This document shows, piece by piece, positions 24,367-37,315 of a stretch of 64,000 bases of DNA. The position numbers were made by a program, and so were the translations under genes. Source of the DNA: Amphiura filiformis (taxonomy: Eukaryota > Echinodermata > Ophiuroidea > Amphilepidida > Amphiuridae); the NCBI RefSeq assembly GCF_039555335.1, contig NC_092629.1:30501382-30565381 (forward strand), written 5' to 3'. Below the pieces are notes generated by a model. That model worked only from the letters and a program-made list of their open reading frames with translations. It was not told the DNA's origin and made no database searches. Within the stretch, counting starts at the first letter, position 1. Each line of letters begins with the position of its first letter.

Positions 24367-24600
24367 ATGATGATGTAGACGACGACGATGATGATAATGA
24401 TGATGACGACGATGATTACGCTATATAATGACAAAATGAATGAAGGTGTCATTTTATTAGCGATATTGAAATTAGGGGAGCCCCGAAAAGTTGAGTGTTA
24501 CCGTAGTTACTGCGATGATGAGGAGGAGGAGGAGGAGGAGGAGGAGGAGGAGGAGGAGGAGGAGGAGGATGACGATGACGATGATGATGATGATATGAAA
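24313..24600. repeat. (GAT)n and (GAG)n microsatellites
   Basis: A long GAT array occupies about 24313-24420, and GAG followed by GAT about 24519-24597. Acidic poly-Glu/Asp and poly-Pro/His frames across them are artefacts. Two copies of a CTCGCCGGC...GACTTGCCG motif precede the array (24102-24150). Confidence 0.9.
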
Positions 24601-25502
24601 GCGGTTGTCGAAAGAAATGGCGAAGCGCGAGCCCGGAAAAGTTGAGTGTAACCGTAGTTAGGGTTGTTGACGGATTTTGTTTGCTTATAAACATCCTCGT
24701 ACGTATCATTTCTTCCTTAAATTTTCTTTCCACCAATTGCACAAATTGCACAAATAGCACTAACTGGAAGCAACTGAGATATTGTCCTCATTGCTTTTAT
24801 AAATTGCATAAATTGCAACACCTGTGGCTATTTCTACAATTTGTAAAAATTGCTTACGTGCATGGCTATTTGTACAAATTGCACACTTTCTTGCAACTGT
24901 AGGCAATTTGTGCAATTGACTGACATAAATGGCACAAATTGCAACACCTGTGGCTATTTATGCAATTTGTAAAAATTGCTTACATACGTTGCTATTTGTG
25001 CTATTTGTACAAATTGCACACTTTCCTGCAACTGTAGGCTATTCGTGCAATTTACTGACATAAATTCCACAAATTGCAACACCTGTGGCTATTTATGCAA
25101 TTTGTGAAAATTGCTTAAGCAACTGGCTATTTGTGCAATTTGTGCTATTTATACAAATTGCACACTTTCTTGCAATTGAAGGCTATATTTGTGCAATGAC
25201 CAATCCTGCGCCTTTATGAAACATTCAGGGTGAAGATGGAGTAATGCCTGCGAATAAAAGGAGAAACTAAACAATGAGTGTAATTTGACAAGTTTCGTTT
25301 GACTATAGGCTATACAATAATCACGGATAACCACTATTTAAGAAAATAGGTGTAGCTTAATGTGCATGTGATTGAATTCTAGTCAATATTATCATATTCA
25401 GTCTATCTATTACGTGCAAGTGGTATGTCCATAATTCGCTGGAATAGTGTGATGTCATAATACAGCCTGTATGCCTACTTTGGTTCAGTCATGCACGGTT
25501 CC

Positions 25503-28500
25503 GGGCACACACCACTAAATAATCGTCCCATTGAAATACACGGGAAAATACAACAAAGTAAGTTTGTTTTTCTACCCCATGTAACAACATTTTTAATATT
25601 TTTATCAAACCAATGTCTTAAATAAAGATTAAACTTTTATTTAAATTTAATTTTTTGGGACAAGTTAAGACAAACTTGAGATACCTGAATTTCAGCCGAC
25701 ACGCTCGTCTCCTTACCAGTTCGGGCTCATGATATTGTTCCGAGGCCTCATTACCCATGCACATATCTGAATTCTATCTTTTTTATCAAAACAACCAAGA
25801 GTCACTTCAAATTTTGGTTCCCTCAGGACGCCATTATATATTTCATAGGTGCTATTTTTACTGAACTATGAAGGGTTACACCAAATGCGGAAGGATTTAG
25901 TGTAGTGCACTCTTCTAAGAAAAAATATTTTTGATATTCTTTATTTTTGGAATCAGTGGTCAACATCCCAAAAAGTGTAATTGCTTTTTTATCGCTAATC
26001 ACCCAAAGTTAGTAAAACAGGGCTCCAAACAAGCTCTGGACTGAGTGAAATATGATACTTTTCGCAATTTTCAGCATTCAAGGGCCAGAATTTCAGCCGA
26101 CACGCTCGTCTCCTTACCAGTTCGGGCCATGATATTGTTCCGAGGGCCTATTACCCATGCACATTCGATTCAGAAAATTTTCTGAACAGATATGTAATGT
26201 TGAGCTCCTATTCTATCTTTTTATCAAAACAACCAAGAGTCACTCAAATTTGGTTCCCTCGGGACGCCGATATATTTCGCATAGGTGCTATTTTTTACCG
26301 GAACTATGAAGGGTTACACCAAATGCGGAAGGATTTAGTGTAGTGCACCCTTATAAGAAAAAATATTTTTGATATTCTTTATTTTTGGAATCAGTGGTCA
26401 ACATCCTAAAAAGTGTAATTGCTTTTTATCGCTAGTCACTCCAAAGTTATAAAACAGGGCTCCAAACAAGCTCGGACTGAGTGAAAATATGATACTTTTC
26501 GCAATTTTCAGCATTCAAGGGCCAGAGCAACATTTTGACCATGTTAAACTGTATTTATAATCCCATTAACATCAGGAAAGTGACTTTGTTTACAAAAATT
26601 TATATACAATCACAAATTTAACATGACCGAAAAGCGACATGTGATCATTTCACCCCCCCCCCTCTTAGATCATGCATAATATAAGGACGTGTCAATAGGC
26701 ATATGCCTTAAGTTTAGGGGGGGGGGGGTGTGTTATGGGTAGATAGAACGGTAATTTGACACTATAAAATGTTAAATTTCCAAGTTGCGTGTATTATTTT
26801 TGCAAGATCTAAAATTAAGAAACCCCATCATTAGAATTAATTGATAAATTTCTCTCTTGGGAATTGAACATTTGGTCATGAGATAAAAATGCCGTTATTT
26901 TGTCATCATTAGCCCATAATATAGTATGCTTTGACTTTAAATGTCTATTGAGACCCAATTAAAGGTTCAGTGATTATTTTCAAAACGGTTATAATTGAGT
27001 TTTGATCTTATAATTACATTTTGCATCAAAATAATTCCAAAGATGTTTCATTTTTTCAGCACCGAGATAACCAAAAGTGACCACTTCTATGATATTGGGG
27101 CCAAAATAGCTCAATTTCAAGCAAGGTCTTAAATTGTCAATTCGACGGGAACTTGCGTTTTGAAGCTAATTTCTCGTGCGTTTAAGAATGAAATCGCGTA
27201 TTTGTAGACGGAAATAGAAAAACAGACTTTTTTTCTTTGCAAAGACATCAGTTTCAGTCAAAAATCTCAACTTTTTGGCACTTAAAATCAGGTATTAATC
27301 ATGTATAAAAATGAGTCTTCGAAGGGCACACACCACTAAATAATCGTCCCATTGAAATACACGGGAAAATACAACAAAGTAAGTTTGTTTTTCTACCCCA
27401 TGTAACAACATTTTTAATATTTTTATCAAACCAATGTCTTAAATAAAGATTAAACTTTTATTTAAATTTAATTTTTTGGGACAAGTTAAGACAAACTTGA
27501 GAGATACGAACTCCTGAACAGCGCCATCCCGAATTTCAGCCGACACGCTCGTCTCCTTACCAGTTCGGGCCATGATATTGTTCCGAGGGCCTATTACCCA
27601 TGCACATTCGATTCAGAAAATTTTCTGAACAGATATGTAATGTTGAGCTCCTATTCTATCTTTTTATCAAAACAACCAAGAGTCACTCAAATTTGGTTCC
27701 CTCAGGACGCCGATATATTTCGCATAGGTGCTATTTTTTACCGGAACTATGAAGGGTTACACCAAATGCGGAAGGATTTAGTGTAGTGCACCCTTATAAG
27801 AAAAAATATTTTTGATATTCTTTATTTTTGGAATCAGTGGTCAACATCCTAAAAAGTGTAATTGCTTTTTATCGCTAGTCACTCCAAAGTTATAAAACAG
27901 GGCTCCAAACAAGCTCGGACTGAGTGAAAATATGATACTTTTCGCAATTTTCAGCATTCAAGGGCCAGAGCAACATTTTGACCATGTTAAACTGTATTTA
28001 TAATCCCATTAACATCAGGAAAGTGACTTTGTTTACAAAAATTTATATACAATCACAAATTTAACATGACCGAAAAGCGACATGTGATCATTTCACCCCC
28101 CCCCCCCCTCTTAGATCATGCATAATATAAGGACGTGTCGACATGTGATCATTTCACCCCCTCTTAGATCATGCATAATATAAGGACGTGTCAATAGGCA
28201 TATGCCTTAAGTTTAGGGGGGGGGGGGGTGTGTTATGGGTAGATAGAACGGTAATTTGACACTATAAAATGTTAAATTTCCAAGTTGCGTGTATTATTTT
28301 TGCAAGATCTAAAATTAAGAAACCCCATCATTAGAATTAATTGATAAATTTCTCTCTTGGGAATTGAACATTTGGTCATGAGATAAAAATGCCGTTATTT
28401 TGTCATCATTAGCCCATAATATAGTATGCTTTGACTTTAAATGTCTATTGAGACCCAATTAAAGGTTCAGTGATTATTTTCAAAACGGTTATAATTGAGT

Positions 28501-29304
28501 TTTGATCTTATAATTACATTTTGCATCAAAATAATTCCAAAGATGTTTCATTTTTTCAGCACCGAGATAACCAAAAGTGACCACTTCTATGATATTGGGG
28601 CCAAAATAGCTCAATTTCAAGCAAGGTCTTAAATTGTCAATTCGACGGGAACTTGCGTTTTGAAGCTAATTTCTCGTGCGTTTAAGAATGAAATCGCGTA
28701 TTTGTAGACGGAAATAGAAAAACAGACTTTTTTTCTTTGCAAAGACATCAGTTTCAGTCAAAAATCTCAACTTTTACTTAAAATCAGGTATTAATCATGT
28801 CCATAGCATTTAAAAATGAGTCTTCGAAGGGCACACACCACTAAATAATCGTCCCATTGAAATACACGGGAAAATACAACAAAGTAAGTTTGTTTTTCTA
28901 CCCCATGTAACAACATTTTTAATATTTTTATCAAACCAATGTCTTAAATAAAGATTAAACTTTTATTTAAATTTAATTTTTGGGACAAGTTAAGACAAAC
29001 TTGAGAGATACGAACTCCTGAACAGCGCCATCCCGAATTTCAGCCGACACGCTCGTCTCCTTACCAGTTCGGGCCATGATATTGTTCCGAGGGCCTATTA
29101 CCCATGCACATTCGATTCAGAAAATTTTCTGAACAGATATGTAATGTTGAGCTCCTATTCTATCTTTTTTATCAAAACAACCAAGAGTCACTCAAATTTG
29201 GTTCCCTCGGAACAGCCGATATATTTCGCATAGGTGCTATTTTTTACCGGAACTATGAAGGGTTACACCAAATGCGGAAGGATTTAGTGTAGTGCACCCT
29301 TCCT
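25503..29304. repeat. Tandem array of a 1.5-1.8 kb unit
   Basis: GGGCACACACCACTAAATAA starts units at 25503, 27324 and 28829. Unit 1 is 1.82 kb because a block of about 400 bp starting GAATTTCAGCCGACACG is doubled inside it. Unit 2 is 1.5 kb with an extra doubling of about 68 bp around 28080-28195. Unit 3 stops after about 470 bp. Stretches of about 800 bp in units 1 and 2 look identical by eye. Each unit holds a C-run and a G-run. I see no coding sequence. Confidence 0.9.
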
Positions 29305-29504
29305 ATTCGCCACTTGCACGGTTCCGCCATTATGCACTATGTGTGCGGGATAGAGCCTCGAACTGGCAGCATACATGAATGGGAATTGAACCAGTCATAT
29401 AACATTCTGTGTAAGGTTACGTAATTCTTCCTTTCATGTATGCTGCCAGTTCGAGGCTCTCCCCGCATATAGTGCATAATGGCGGAACCGTGCAAGTGGC
29501 GAAT
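29305..29504. mobile_element. 200-bp hairpin (MITE-like) with about 75-bp arms
   Basis: Left arm 29305-29379 (starting ATTCGCCACTTGCACGG) and right arm 29433-29504 (ending CCGTGCAAGTGGCGAAT) are nearly perfect inverted copies around a 53-base loop. The element cuts off the third unit of the tandem array. No clear target duplication. Confidence 0.85.
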
Positions 29505-32278
29505 TGACTTTATGTTGATCAAAAGAAGTTTACATCCACTTAAATGGCATTATCTCGAAAACTAGACAGTTTTAAGAGCTAAAAACCTGTCCAGTTATTG
29601 TAATTAGTAAAATAAATCATAATATCCTGCTTTCATATCTTAAAAATGTGAAGTTTTGTCAGCAATTATCATATTCTTTTTACCAACTGGTTGGTTTCCA
29701 AAAATCCAATTGGTCATGCTTTGTGAACATGGTAAACAGGGGACTGTCCTTGAGAGGTGCTTGAACCAAAACACTTCAAATTGTATGCATGGCTGTCTTT
29801 ATCCAAGCTGATGATGTAATCACTATTCCAGCAAATTAAGGGTACATGTAAGCGGCACAAATTATGTTGATCATTTTTGGGTACTATAATGCCATTTATT
29901 TTAATTTGCACACAAAATAATGTACAGTTTTAATATTGGACATGGTTTTGGTGTAAATTTCACACCTGAAATTGGCTTAAAAGAATTAGTTTGCAAGAGT
30001 TGTCTATTACAGTGTGTCATGTCTCAGGTTGAGCGTAACGCCACAGAGTAGACCTTGAGAGGGCACGTGGCTCATTTGCATGGCAGTCGGACTTTCCATT
30101 GTGTTTGTTCATTTGTGTATGTAGAGCCACTCTTGGAACACATATGGAACTTAGGCCAGGTCCTCAGGTATATAGAGTCAGACGCTGTATGTACTAGAAA
30201 CGCCTATATTTCTTAATTCCACGTTCATTTAATAACAGCATTAAATTTGCATTGCCCGGCGGCCCCGCGTAATGGAAAAACCTGAATTTGTTACATAATA
30301 AAAATTCCCTTTAAAAGGGGAGGCCAGCCTCAATGCAGAAGACGTCTTGTAAATAGTTTGGGTCACTGTGAAAGGCATTTTTTAGGATCACGCTTACATC
30401 CATGTTACATGACAGTTCACCAAACCATCAATGGTGAGAATATGCACACTGAAACAGCAAAAAACACTCCTGTCAACTCTTTAATTCATTACTCCAAATT
30501 GTTCTGTATTTTTGTCTTTACTGCTTTTTACCCATGCTTATTATTAAAATCAAGAAATACACTGCAGTTGTTAGTTAATTCGCTATGTTAACTCAACTAT
30601 ATGCACATTTTATTTTAAAATAATTTTATATTATTTCGCAATGTATAGTTTACTATAAAGTAGATAGTGGCAAGCACATGATAAAGGACTGATCATTCAC
30701 TACAATCTTCACTTTTAAACTGTATTTTTTGAATGTGTTGATTGTTAGTCCGAAACTCCTGCAAAGCTATGGACATGGCATCTTACCTACTCCATTCTGT
30801 AATAGTCTGCATTGTGTGTTTTCTCAGTCTTCAATCATTTTGTTGAATGTAATTTTATGAATCAAATAAAAAAGATAGAAATTGGCCTCACTTTAGTTAT
30901 GTGTCATTTTACAGTATTTATAATTTATAAAGTAAGACAATAATTTATTTATTTTCTATAAGTGCATGTCAAAATATGGGATATATTGTTCAATATTATA
31001 GCTAGCCCCTAAAAACTTTATTTTCAATCGGATTTTTCCCGTTGAAAAGACAAAACCTGATGTTAAAGATAGCAATAATATCATCAATAACATTTTGAGT
31101 CAATTTTATCCATAAAACGATACAGGATAGGATAGATAATTACTTTGACTTCAATGTGGTCCATATAATGAAGATTTTGATTCTACAACATTATTAGATC
31201 TGTTATCAACATATCAATTATGCACTCACAGGCAACCAAACATCATGCTATGCTCAGTAGTCCACTGATATGACCTCGTGATCATTCCCCCGCTTTGACC
31301 ATGTCATTTTTTGATATGCTGATTGCTGAACAAGTTTATGTTTATATGTGTAGGCCTAACCTATGATAACTTTTTAAGTCATAATTAATTCAAACATAAC
31401 TTTGGCAATACTCAATCGTTTTCGTTCGTTGAAAAGGCAAAACATACTTTCTTTTCCTTGCAAATCGAATTAGCAGACATCAAAAACATTTCCACCACGA
31501 GAAGTAAAAAAAATAATTCATACCAATAGGAGAAGGCTATAATCTTAGCTAATCTTTAGTGTACACAAACCCCATCTCAGAATTAGGTACCAGCCCTATG
31601 GGCTGGCGAAAAGAAATGAAAATCGGTTTCAGGGCGCACGTAGTTCATTGAACTCAACGGGCTGTTATTTGATGTGCTTTAAAATGATTGCAAAATGGTT
31701 CGTGGCGAAAGCTAATAAATAATTCATACCAGGGATTAATTAATCCAGGGCTGTGGACATTTTATTATTCGCAAACCACCAAGATTCGATATAGGTTTGT
31801 GTTGTAAATGAACATGTGAATAAGAGTGTCAGGGGGCTGGTAACGCCATACAGTGGTAAATTCGAATCAGTGCGTTTACGCGAGGACAGAATGTTTTTGT
31901 TTTGTTTTTTTAAATAAGGATGACTCTGTTATGAAAGACGTCGTCGTATTGCATACCCTCTATATGCCACACCCACATTTCTTACATCTAACAGAAAATT
32001 CTTTAATCAGATAAGGGCAAGCATATCTAGTAAGAAGTATAATATTTATTGATATATTTGTATATCTTATAAGGTTGGCCTATAACTTATAAATACTGTA
32101 AAACCTCATCTACAAGTATAGTGTTTTTTATGATAGTTAGATTAATACGAAACAGTCTTACAATAGTACTTGTTTGTATAATGCTTTTATTGGTAATGAA
32201 TGTGCTCAAACTCCAAATAGTATAATTTTGTCAATGGATGGCGCCAGGATTAATTTAGCTTTCATCAAAAGCACTGTA
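29505..32278. other. No gene seen
   Basis: 2.8 kb of AT-rich sequence in which I find no supported coding exon, RNA gene or recognisable element. Confidence 0.5.
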
Positions 32279-32471
32279 TACACTCTAAATTACAAGGATT
32301 TAAAAATAAATCCTTAAGACTGTAGTTAGGGACCAATCAATTTTAGATTTAAAATTAATCTTATAGATTTGAATTTTAAATCTTAAAGATTTAATTTTAA
32401 ATCTAGCACTTGATTGGTCCCTAATCACAGTCCCTTGGGATTTATTTTAAATCCTTGAAATTTAGAGTGTA
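32279..32471. mobile_element. 193-bp foldback MITE, TIR TACACTCTAAATT
   Basis: The two halves are inverted copies through almost their whole length: TACACTCTAAATT..AAGGATTT at left, AAATCCTTGAAATTTAGAGTGTA at right (in part), with GGGACCAATCAA against TTGATTGGTCCC further in. TA flanks both sides. A relative with GATTGGTCCCTAA appears near 9372. Confidence 0.8.
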
Positions 32472-32863
32472 TGCTTGACGAGGTTTTACGGTATTACAGC
32501 TGTTACCTACCTCTGGTTTGCATAAATTTGCTGTTGATATCTTCTATGCAACTCAAAACTATCCGTGGACGTGGTTGTTTTTAGATACCCCCTTTGTTCA
32601 CGAAATACGGGAAAATATCTACGGTCTGGTGCCGTCTGGGGAAAGCTAAATGGAACATTTTCCCTATTTCGTGAGATCAAACAGGGGGTAACGATATGAG
32701 GCCGGTCGAGTGCAGATCCGTCGGAACACGCTTTTCAATACGGAATAAATGCTAACCTCATCGTGACATCATCCAAACAGCAAAGTTCATGTCACATTGA
32801 AAAAGCGTTATCCAACGGATCATCGACCATTCTGGTATTATCCTTCAGTGAACATGACTTCTA

Positions 32864-33851
32864 CAGGGTGTTCCAGAAAAATTTTCCAGGCAGTCCATCT
32901 TATTCTGCATCTTATATGCTAATTGCATTTGATTCGGTTGACTGATTGCGAAGAAATGAGCGATTACATAACGCATGCGTTAATACACATCATTCCAAGT
33001 TTGGAAGAATGATCATTCAACACAATGCGCACTAGTGGTTATCTTTCAAGGGGCTTCATATTTTGTTCGTTGAAATCCTTTTCGTTCTTTTTAAACAATC
33101 TGTTTCTTGCAAAACATGAATTATGTTTTGTTCAAATTTAAAAACCTGCACGATATTGAAAATGAAAGCTTGCATGTAAGATGATGCTCGGTCTTTTTCG
33201 TTAATGTTGATATAAATGTTGCATGAAGAATTATTTCATAAAGAATTCCAGCTGGCTTGCAAAATTTCTCACACACATTAATGTTTTTGCAATATTTCCA
33301 AAAAATTGTAATGCAAAGTTCAAATCTCTTAAAACTTCAACATTAATGTTGCATGATATCAAACACCACACGTAAAGCTGTAAGCACATGATAATTGTAA
33401 TTCTTGATCTAATGGTCTTTGGAAAGTTAAAATATAACATATTTGCACAACCTAAAGATTTTTTTCAAGTTGGAAAGCTTCCAATTGCAGAAATCAACGT
33501 TTTCTGGGACAAACTGTTCTTCATCTTCAGTGAAAGCATGAATAACATAACACCATCGGATTATAAAATAGATAATGTGGACTAAATTTAATAAGATACA
33601 CAAACTTTAGGAAGCGGTGATCGAGTATAAAAGAAGCGCCTGTTGATCAAACTTGGAATGAAATGCATTGATGCGCGCATTATGCAATCGTTACTTTCTT
33701 CGCAACCACTCAATGGAATCAAATTACATTTTTGTATGTGATGCACAAGAAGATAGACTATGCGCTACATTTTAAATGTTTTGATTCTGATATCTATTTC
33801 TCGACTTACGTTCAATTTTATTCACTCGGTATTTTTTTCTGGGACACCCTG
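32864..33851. mobile_element. Mariner-type MITE, TIR CAGGGTGTTCCAGAAAAA
   Basis: The left end CAGGGTGTTCCAGAAAAA and right end TTTTTTCTGGGACACCCTG are inverted and flanked by TA on both sides, as in Tc1/mariner elements. Subterminal inverted similarity (GATTGCGAAGAAATGAGCGA region near 32944 against about 33690-33705; TCATTCCAAGTTTG on both sides) extends the arms to about 200 bp. No transposase frame in the 988 bp. Confidence 0.75.
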
Positions 33852-35039
33852 TATTATCTTCGGACTTGTTCGCAAACTTTGTAGACGGATTTTAGTGTCC
33901 GTTTTTTCCTTGCATTTAACAGTGCAAACAAGCTCAAACAGTGCAGTCATGCCGTGCGTGAAGTGTGCGCATGAGTCTTAAGATATCGCGCGAGTCATGT
34001 TACGCAAACGCGAGCGTGATATGGCTATGCAGGTCTGTATATTAATGAGAAGTACGTAGGTAATATCGATTTTCATTTTTGTTAGACCAATGAGATTGCA
34101 GAATTCATATCATCTAAAGGATATAATGATTGATATTAGTAGGCTAATTTAGACATAGTTACAGTCTAGCACCAAAATACAATATTACTGAAAAAAAAAA
34201 CACACCACAGAGATTAATTAACTGGAAAAAAGTGTTATTTTTTCATATCTTATAGATGAACAGTGATTCACAGCAGACAGTAATGTTTGAATGGAATCTA
34301 CAGAAGAAATGGAAGCTTATAATGCTCACGGTTCTGCTTCTGATTGCCGGTACCTTTTGGTTTTACAACTCGCTTTTGGGTAAATAACACCTTTCACTTG
34401 CTAGATTAAAATGAACCATACAAAACGAAATGAAGTTACATACAAGCAAACAAAATACTGCACATTGTCAAGGGATAGTGTTGGTTGCAGCTAGTGTCGA
34501 TATTAAAACATTTTAAAAGCATTTCATACACATTCAAGAGGAAGAAACATTCAACAAGTCAGTCCTATTTTATGAACTCCACGTTTTAGCTGTAAAAGGG
34601 GAAGGGTGTTGTCACTCAGTCCACTACATGGTCAAAATGTTTCCAGCTTGACTCCTGTTATTAAACCGTTAACATATAACGACCAATTGCCTCAGGTGAA
34701 AGCTGTTGAAGGTTACTTTCTGGAAAGTAGGACTGAACAATGTCAATGTCAGTCCTATTTTCCATCCGACAGGAAGAAAAAAGCAAAACAAAAAACATGT
34801 CATATCCCCTCTGACACTATAGTCTGACAAATGGCAAACGTGTTATGGTCACTAAAATGTCTCAGGCTAAAAATTATCTGCTACCGAGTTCACTCAACAC
34901 CGCACACGCACACACATTCTTTATTATATAAACAACTTATGATTAATCATTAATTAGTGCAGTCGAATCACTATACCATACCATATCAAGAATTTAAATT
35001 AAATTGTCCAAGATCCTGTCAACGCAAGGGGAACTAATG

Positions 35040-35940
35040 GTCTACCACAGTCTCAGTCAAAGTCCTGAAGACTGTTTTCATTATCCTAGCTGTTATTCTT
35101 CGTATATAGAAGAAATGGTCTTCTATGTTGATTGTAAGCTCCTGTCTGGGAGATTTTCTGAGCAAACAATCTGCTCCAATTGACAGTCACACAGTGTAAT
35201 TTACCCATTACCAACTTCAAAGTAATGCGCCATATTGCCTTAGCTCCAAAGCTGCAGCACTCATATTTATCCAACAGTCAAATATGTTGAAAAATCACTC
35301 ATGAACTTTCATGTTCATTTATTTTTCAGGTTCAAATTATTGTTAAATTATTCAAATGCTTATATTTACCCCATAACGTATTTGAGATTAAACATTGACT
35401 TTGTTGTATATTTTACACCCTGCTACGATTGGTACACTCAGTCAGCAGTACAGGATCGGGAGTACTAGTGTTTATGCATGTAGCGCGTGCAGGGGTGACC
35501 CCGTTCCCACACACACACACCCCGGCCATGCGAAAGATGGATTTTTAATGTCACAAAAAATAAGAGAACCTTTAAATTTGCAACAGACCCGCCTCAAAAG
35601 CTTCAGCGCATTCAACGCTACGATAATACTGACACGATGTTAATTTCAGATAGACAGTGACATTCTTTCACACAAAAATAAAATATTTGCAATTAAAAAC
35701 TCGTGTTATCGAACGATTCTGATTCGGTACGGAAGGATTTTTCGTATGGGTAAAATACACTGTGAGTCAGATAACACAATAGTTCGTTCACAGAGATATT
35801 TCTGTCTGTCGCCTCTTTGAGTCGCTGACAATCAAGCAGTATTGGCTTTCACTTAGGCCTTTCGTATATTATCTTCACTCCACACACAAGAACCCGCGCG
35901 AACCGAAGTTTGAAGACTTCGCACAATTGTGGTAACTCAC
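35040..35940. repeat. Dispersed repeat, copy B (interrupted)
   Basis: Blocks at 35040-35190 (GTCCTGAAGACT..., ATGGTCTTCTATGTTGA) and 35790-35940 (GAGATATTTCTGTCTG..., CGAACCGAAGTTTGAAGACT) match, in the same order, the reverse complement of 62515-62800. About 600 bp separate the blocks here but not at the other copy. Confidence 0.6.
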
Positions 35941-36886
35941 TGGCTAACATAAGTTCCCACTATAAACTTCTCCTAAAATAATTTACTCTTCAAGCCTAAT
36001 ATCTATTTTGGCACCATTCTTAAATAATCTTCACTATTTTATGACATATTAAAGCATTTCTAAAAATTCCCTCATCACAAACCAATCAGAATCATTCACC
36101 TGTGTACATGATTATTGCAATAACGCTACTTTTTACACTAATGCGGCAATCATGATCATTATAGTGTTTTACAAGTATGTATGATTTTTACTAGCATTCC
36201 ACATTTTACTAGCATTCCATTGTATTTCTAGAACATTCCATATATATACAAATAAAGATAAATATCAGAACATAACTTTTAACCAATTTCATGGAATATT
36301 TTGGGAACAAAAGGCAGCTATTAAAACGTAACAGAAAAATCCATGTAACGTAATCCGTACTATCGTGACGTAGATTCTTGCCTTCTAACTGTATTAGGCT
36401 GATATACATTTTCATTTTTCTGAACGTTAAACTATATTCATACACTCCTATATCAAAGTAGCCAATCAAAGAACGCGGAGTTCATTGATTGTGTAAAATG
36501 TGCACCACGTGTACTACGCGCAGTGGTTTCGCACGCGTTCACACCCGCGTCGCGTAGGATTGATTCATATTTCGGGTGGGTTGATGCATTTATATTTGGT
36601 TTTATATAACTCATACAAAGTTTCTTGTCATTTGATTGGCCAGCCACTATTGATTATACTATTTTCCAATATTTTTAGTGATAATTTTGTTATAAAAACA
36701 GTAAAAATCACATTTTTTCATTTTCTCGTGTATGAAATATGTTAATAAACGCGTATTGTTTATTGCTCGAAAAATTATACAAAATAATGCATTTTGGTCT
36801 GATGCTGCTGCGTCTAATGCACTCCCCTGTCGGGTCTTGTGCATTAGACACATCAACATCAGCGCGCGTGCATTGTTTTGTCTAAT

Positions 36887-37315
36887 ATATGTGACGTGTC
36901 ATATCAAAAGGAGACACTTTTGGGCAGGTTATGAATTTTGAGTTTTTTACATATCTTAAATAAAGAGATATTTTGCTCCACAACGCCGTTTTCCCCAATG
37001 AAATCGCACATTCCTAAGCGAAGATATTGAGTTCAAAAGTTATGGTATTATAAAATTGGAAACTGAGATATCGGCCTTTAAAAATATTATTGACAATGTT
37101 GAGAGTAGGAATTAACTTGAAAAATGTCTCAAAAAGTACAAGATGCCAGTTATATTCCGGTCTGAAACTATCAGACAATATTTTAAGCATTAATAACATC
37201 ACAAATTCGCAACAAACCCAAATTGTGAAAAATTCACCCACCGGCAGATTTTAGGCTATTTCTCCATTTATGATCCTGCCCAAAAGTGTCTCCTTTTGAC
37301 ATGACACGTCACATA
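36887..37315. mobile_element. 429-bp foldback element, TIR ATATGTGACGTGTCAT
   Basis: The ends ATATGTGACGTGTCAT and ATGACACGTCACATAT continue inward as AAAGGAGACACTTTTGGGCAGG and its complement, giving arms of more than 42 bp. No coding sequence. It lies in the intron of sulfotransferase copy 2. Confidence 0.8.

Larger units (their letters stand above)
23105..25214. repeat. Inverted satellite pair bounded by AAGGCGCAGGATTGGT
   Basis: The 16-base sequence AAGGCGCAGGATTGGT (23105-23120) recurs inverted at 25199-25214. The left half holds the 167-bp satellite. The right half (24730-25195) holds about three diverged units rich in the same AATTGCACAAATTGCAC motif in the opposite orientation. GAT and GAG microsatellites sit between. 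Overall it looks like a foldback element whose arms are made of satellite. Confidence 0.7.

Noticed and set aside
24207..24760. Acidic Glu/Asp-rich and Pro/His-rich frames
   Set aside because: They are products of the GAT and GAG microsatellites.
23270..25200. Regularly spaced repeats that might suggest a CRISPR array
   Set aside because: The genome is eukaryotic, monomers are contiguous without unique spacers, and no cas-like genes are present. It is a tandem satellite.
25800..29292. Open frames of about 60 codons inside the 1.5-kb tandem units
   Set aside because: The frames are short, contain no recognisable domain and are broken by indels between units.
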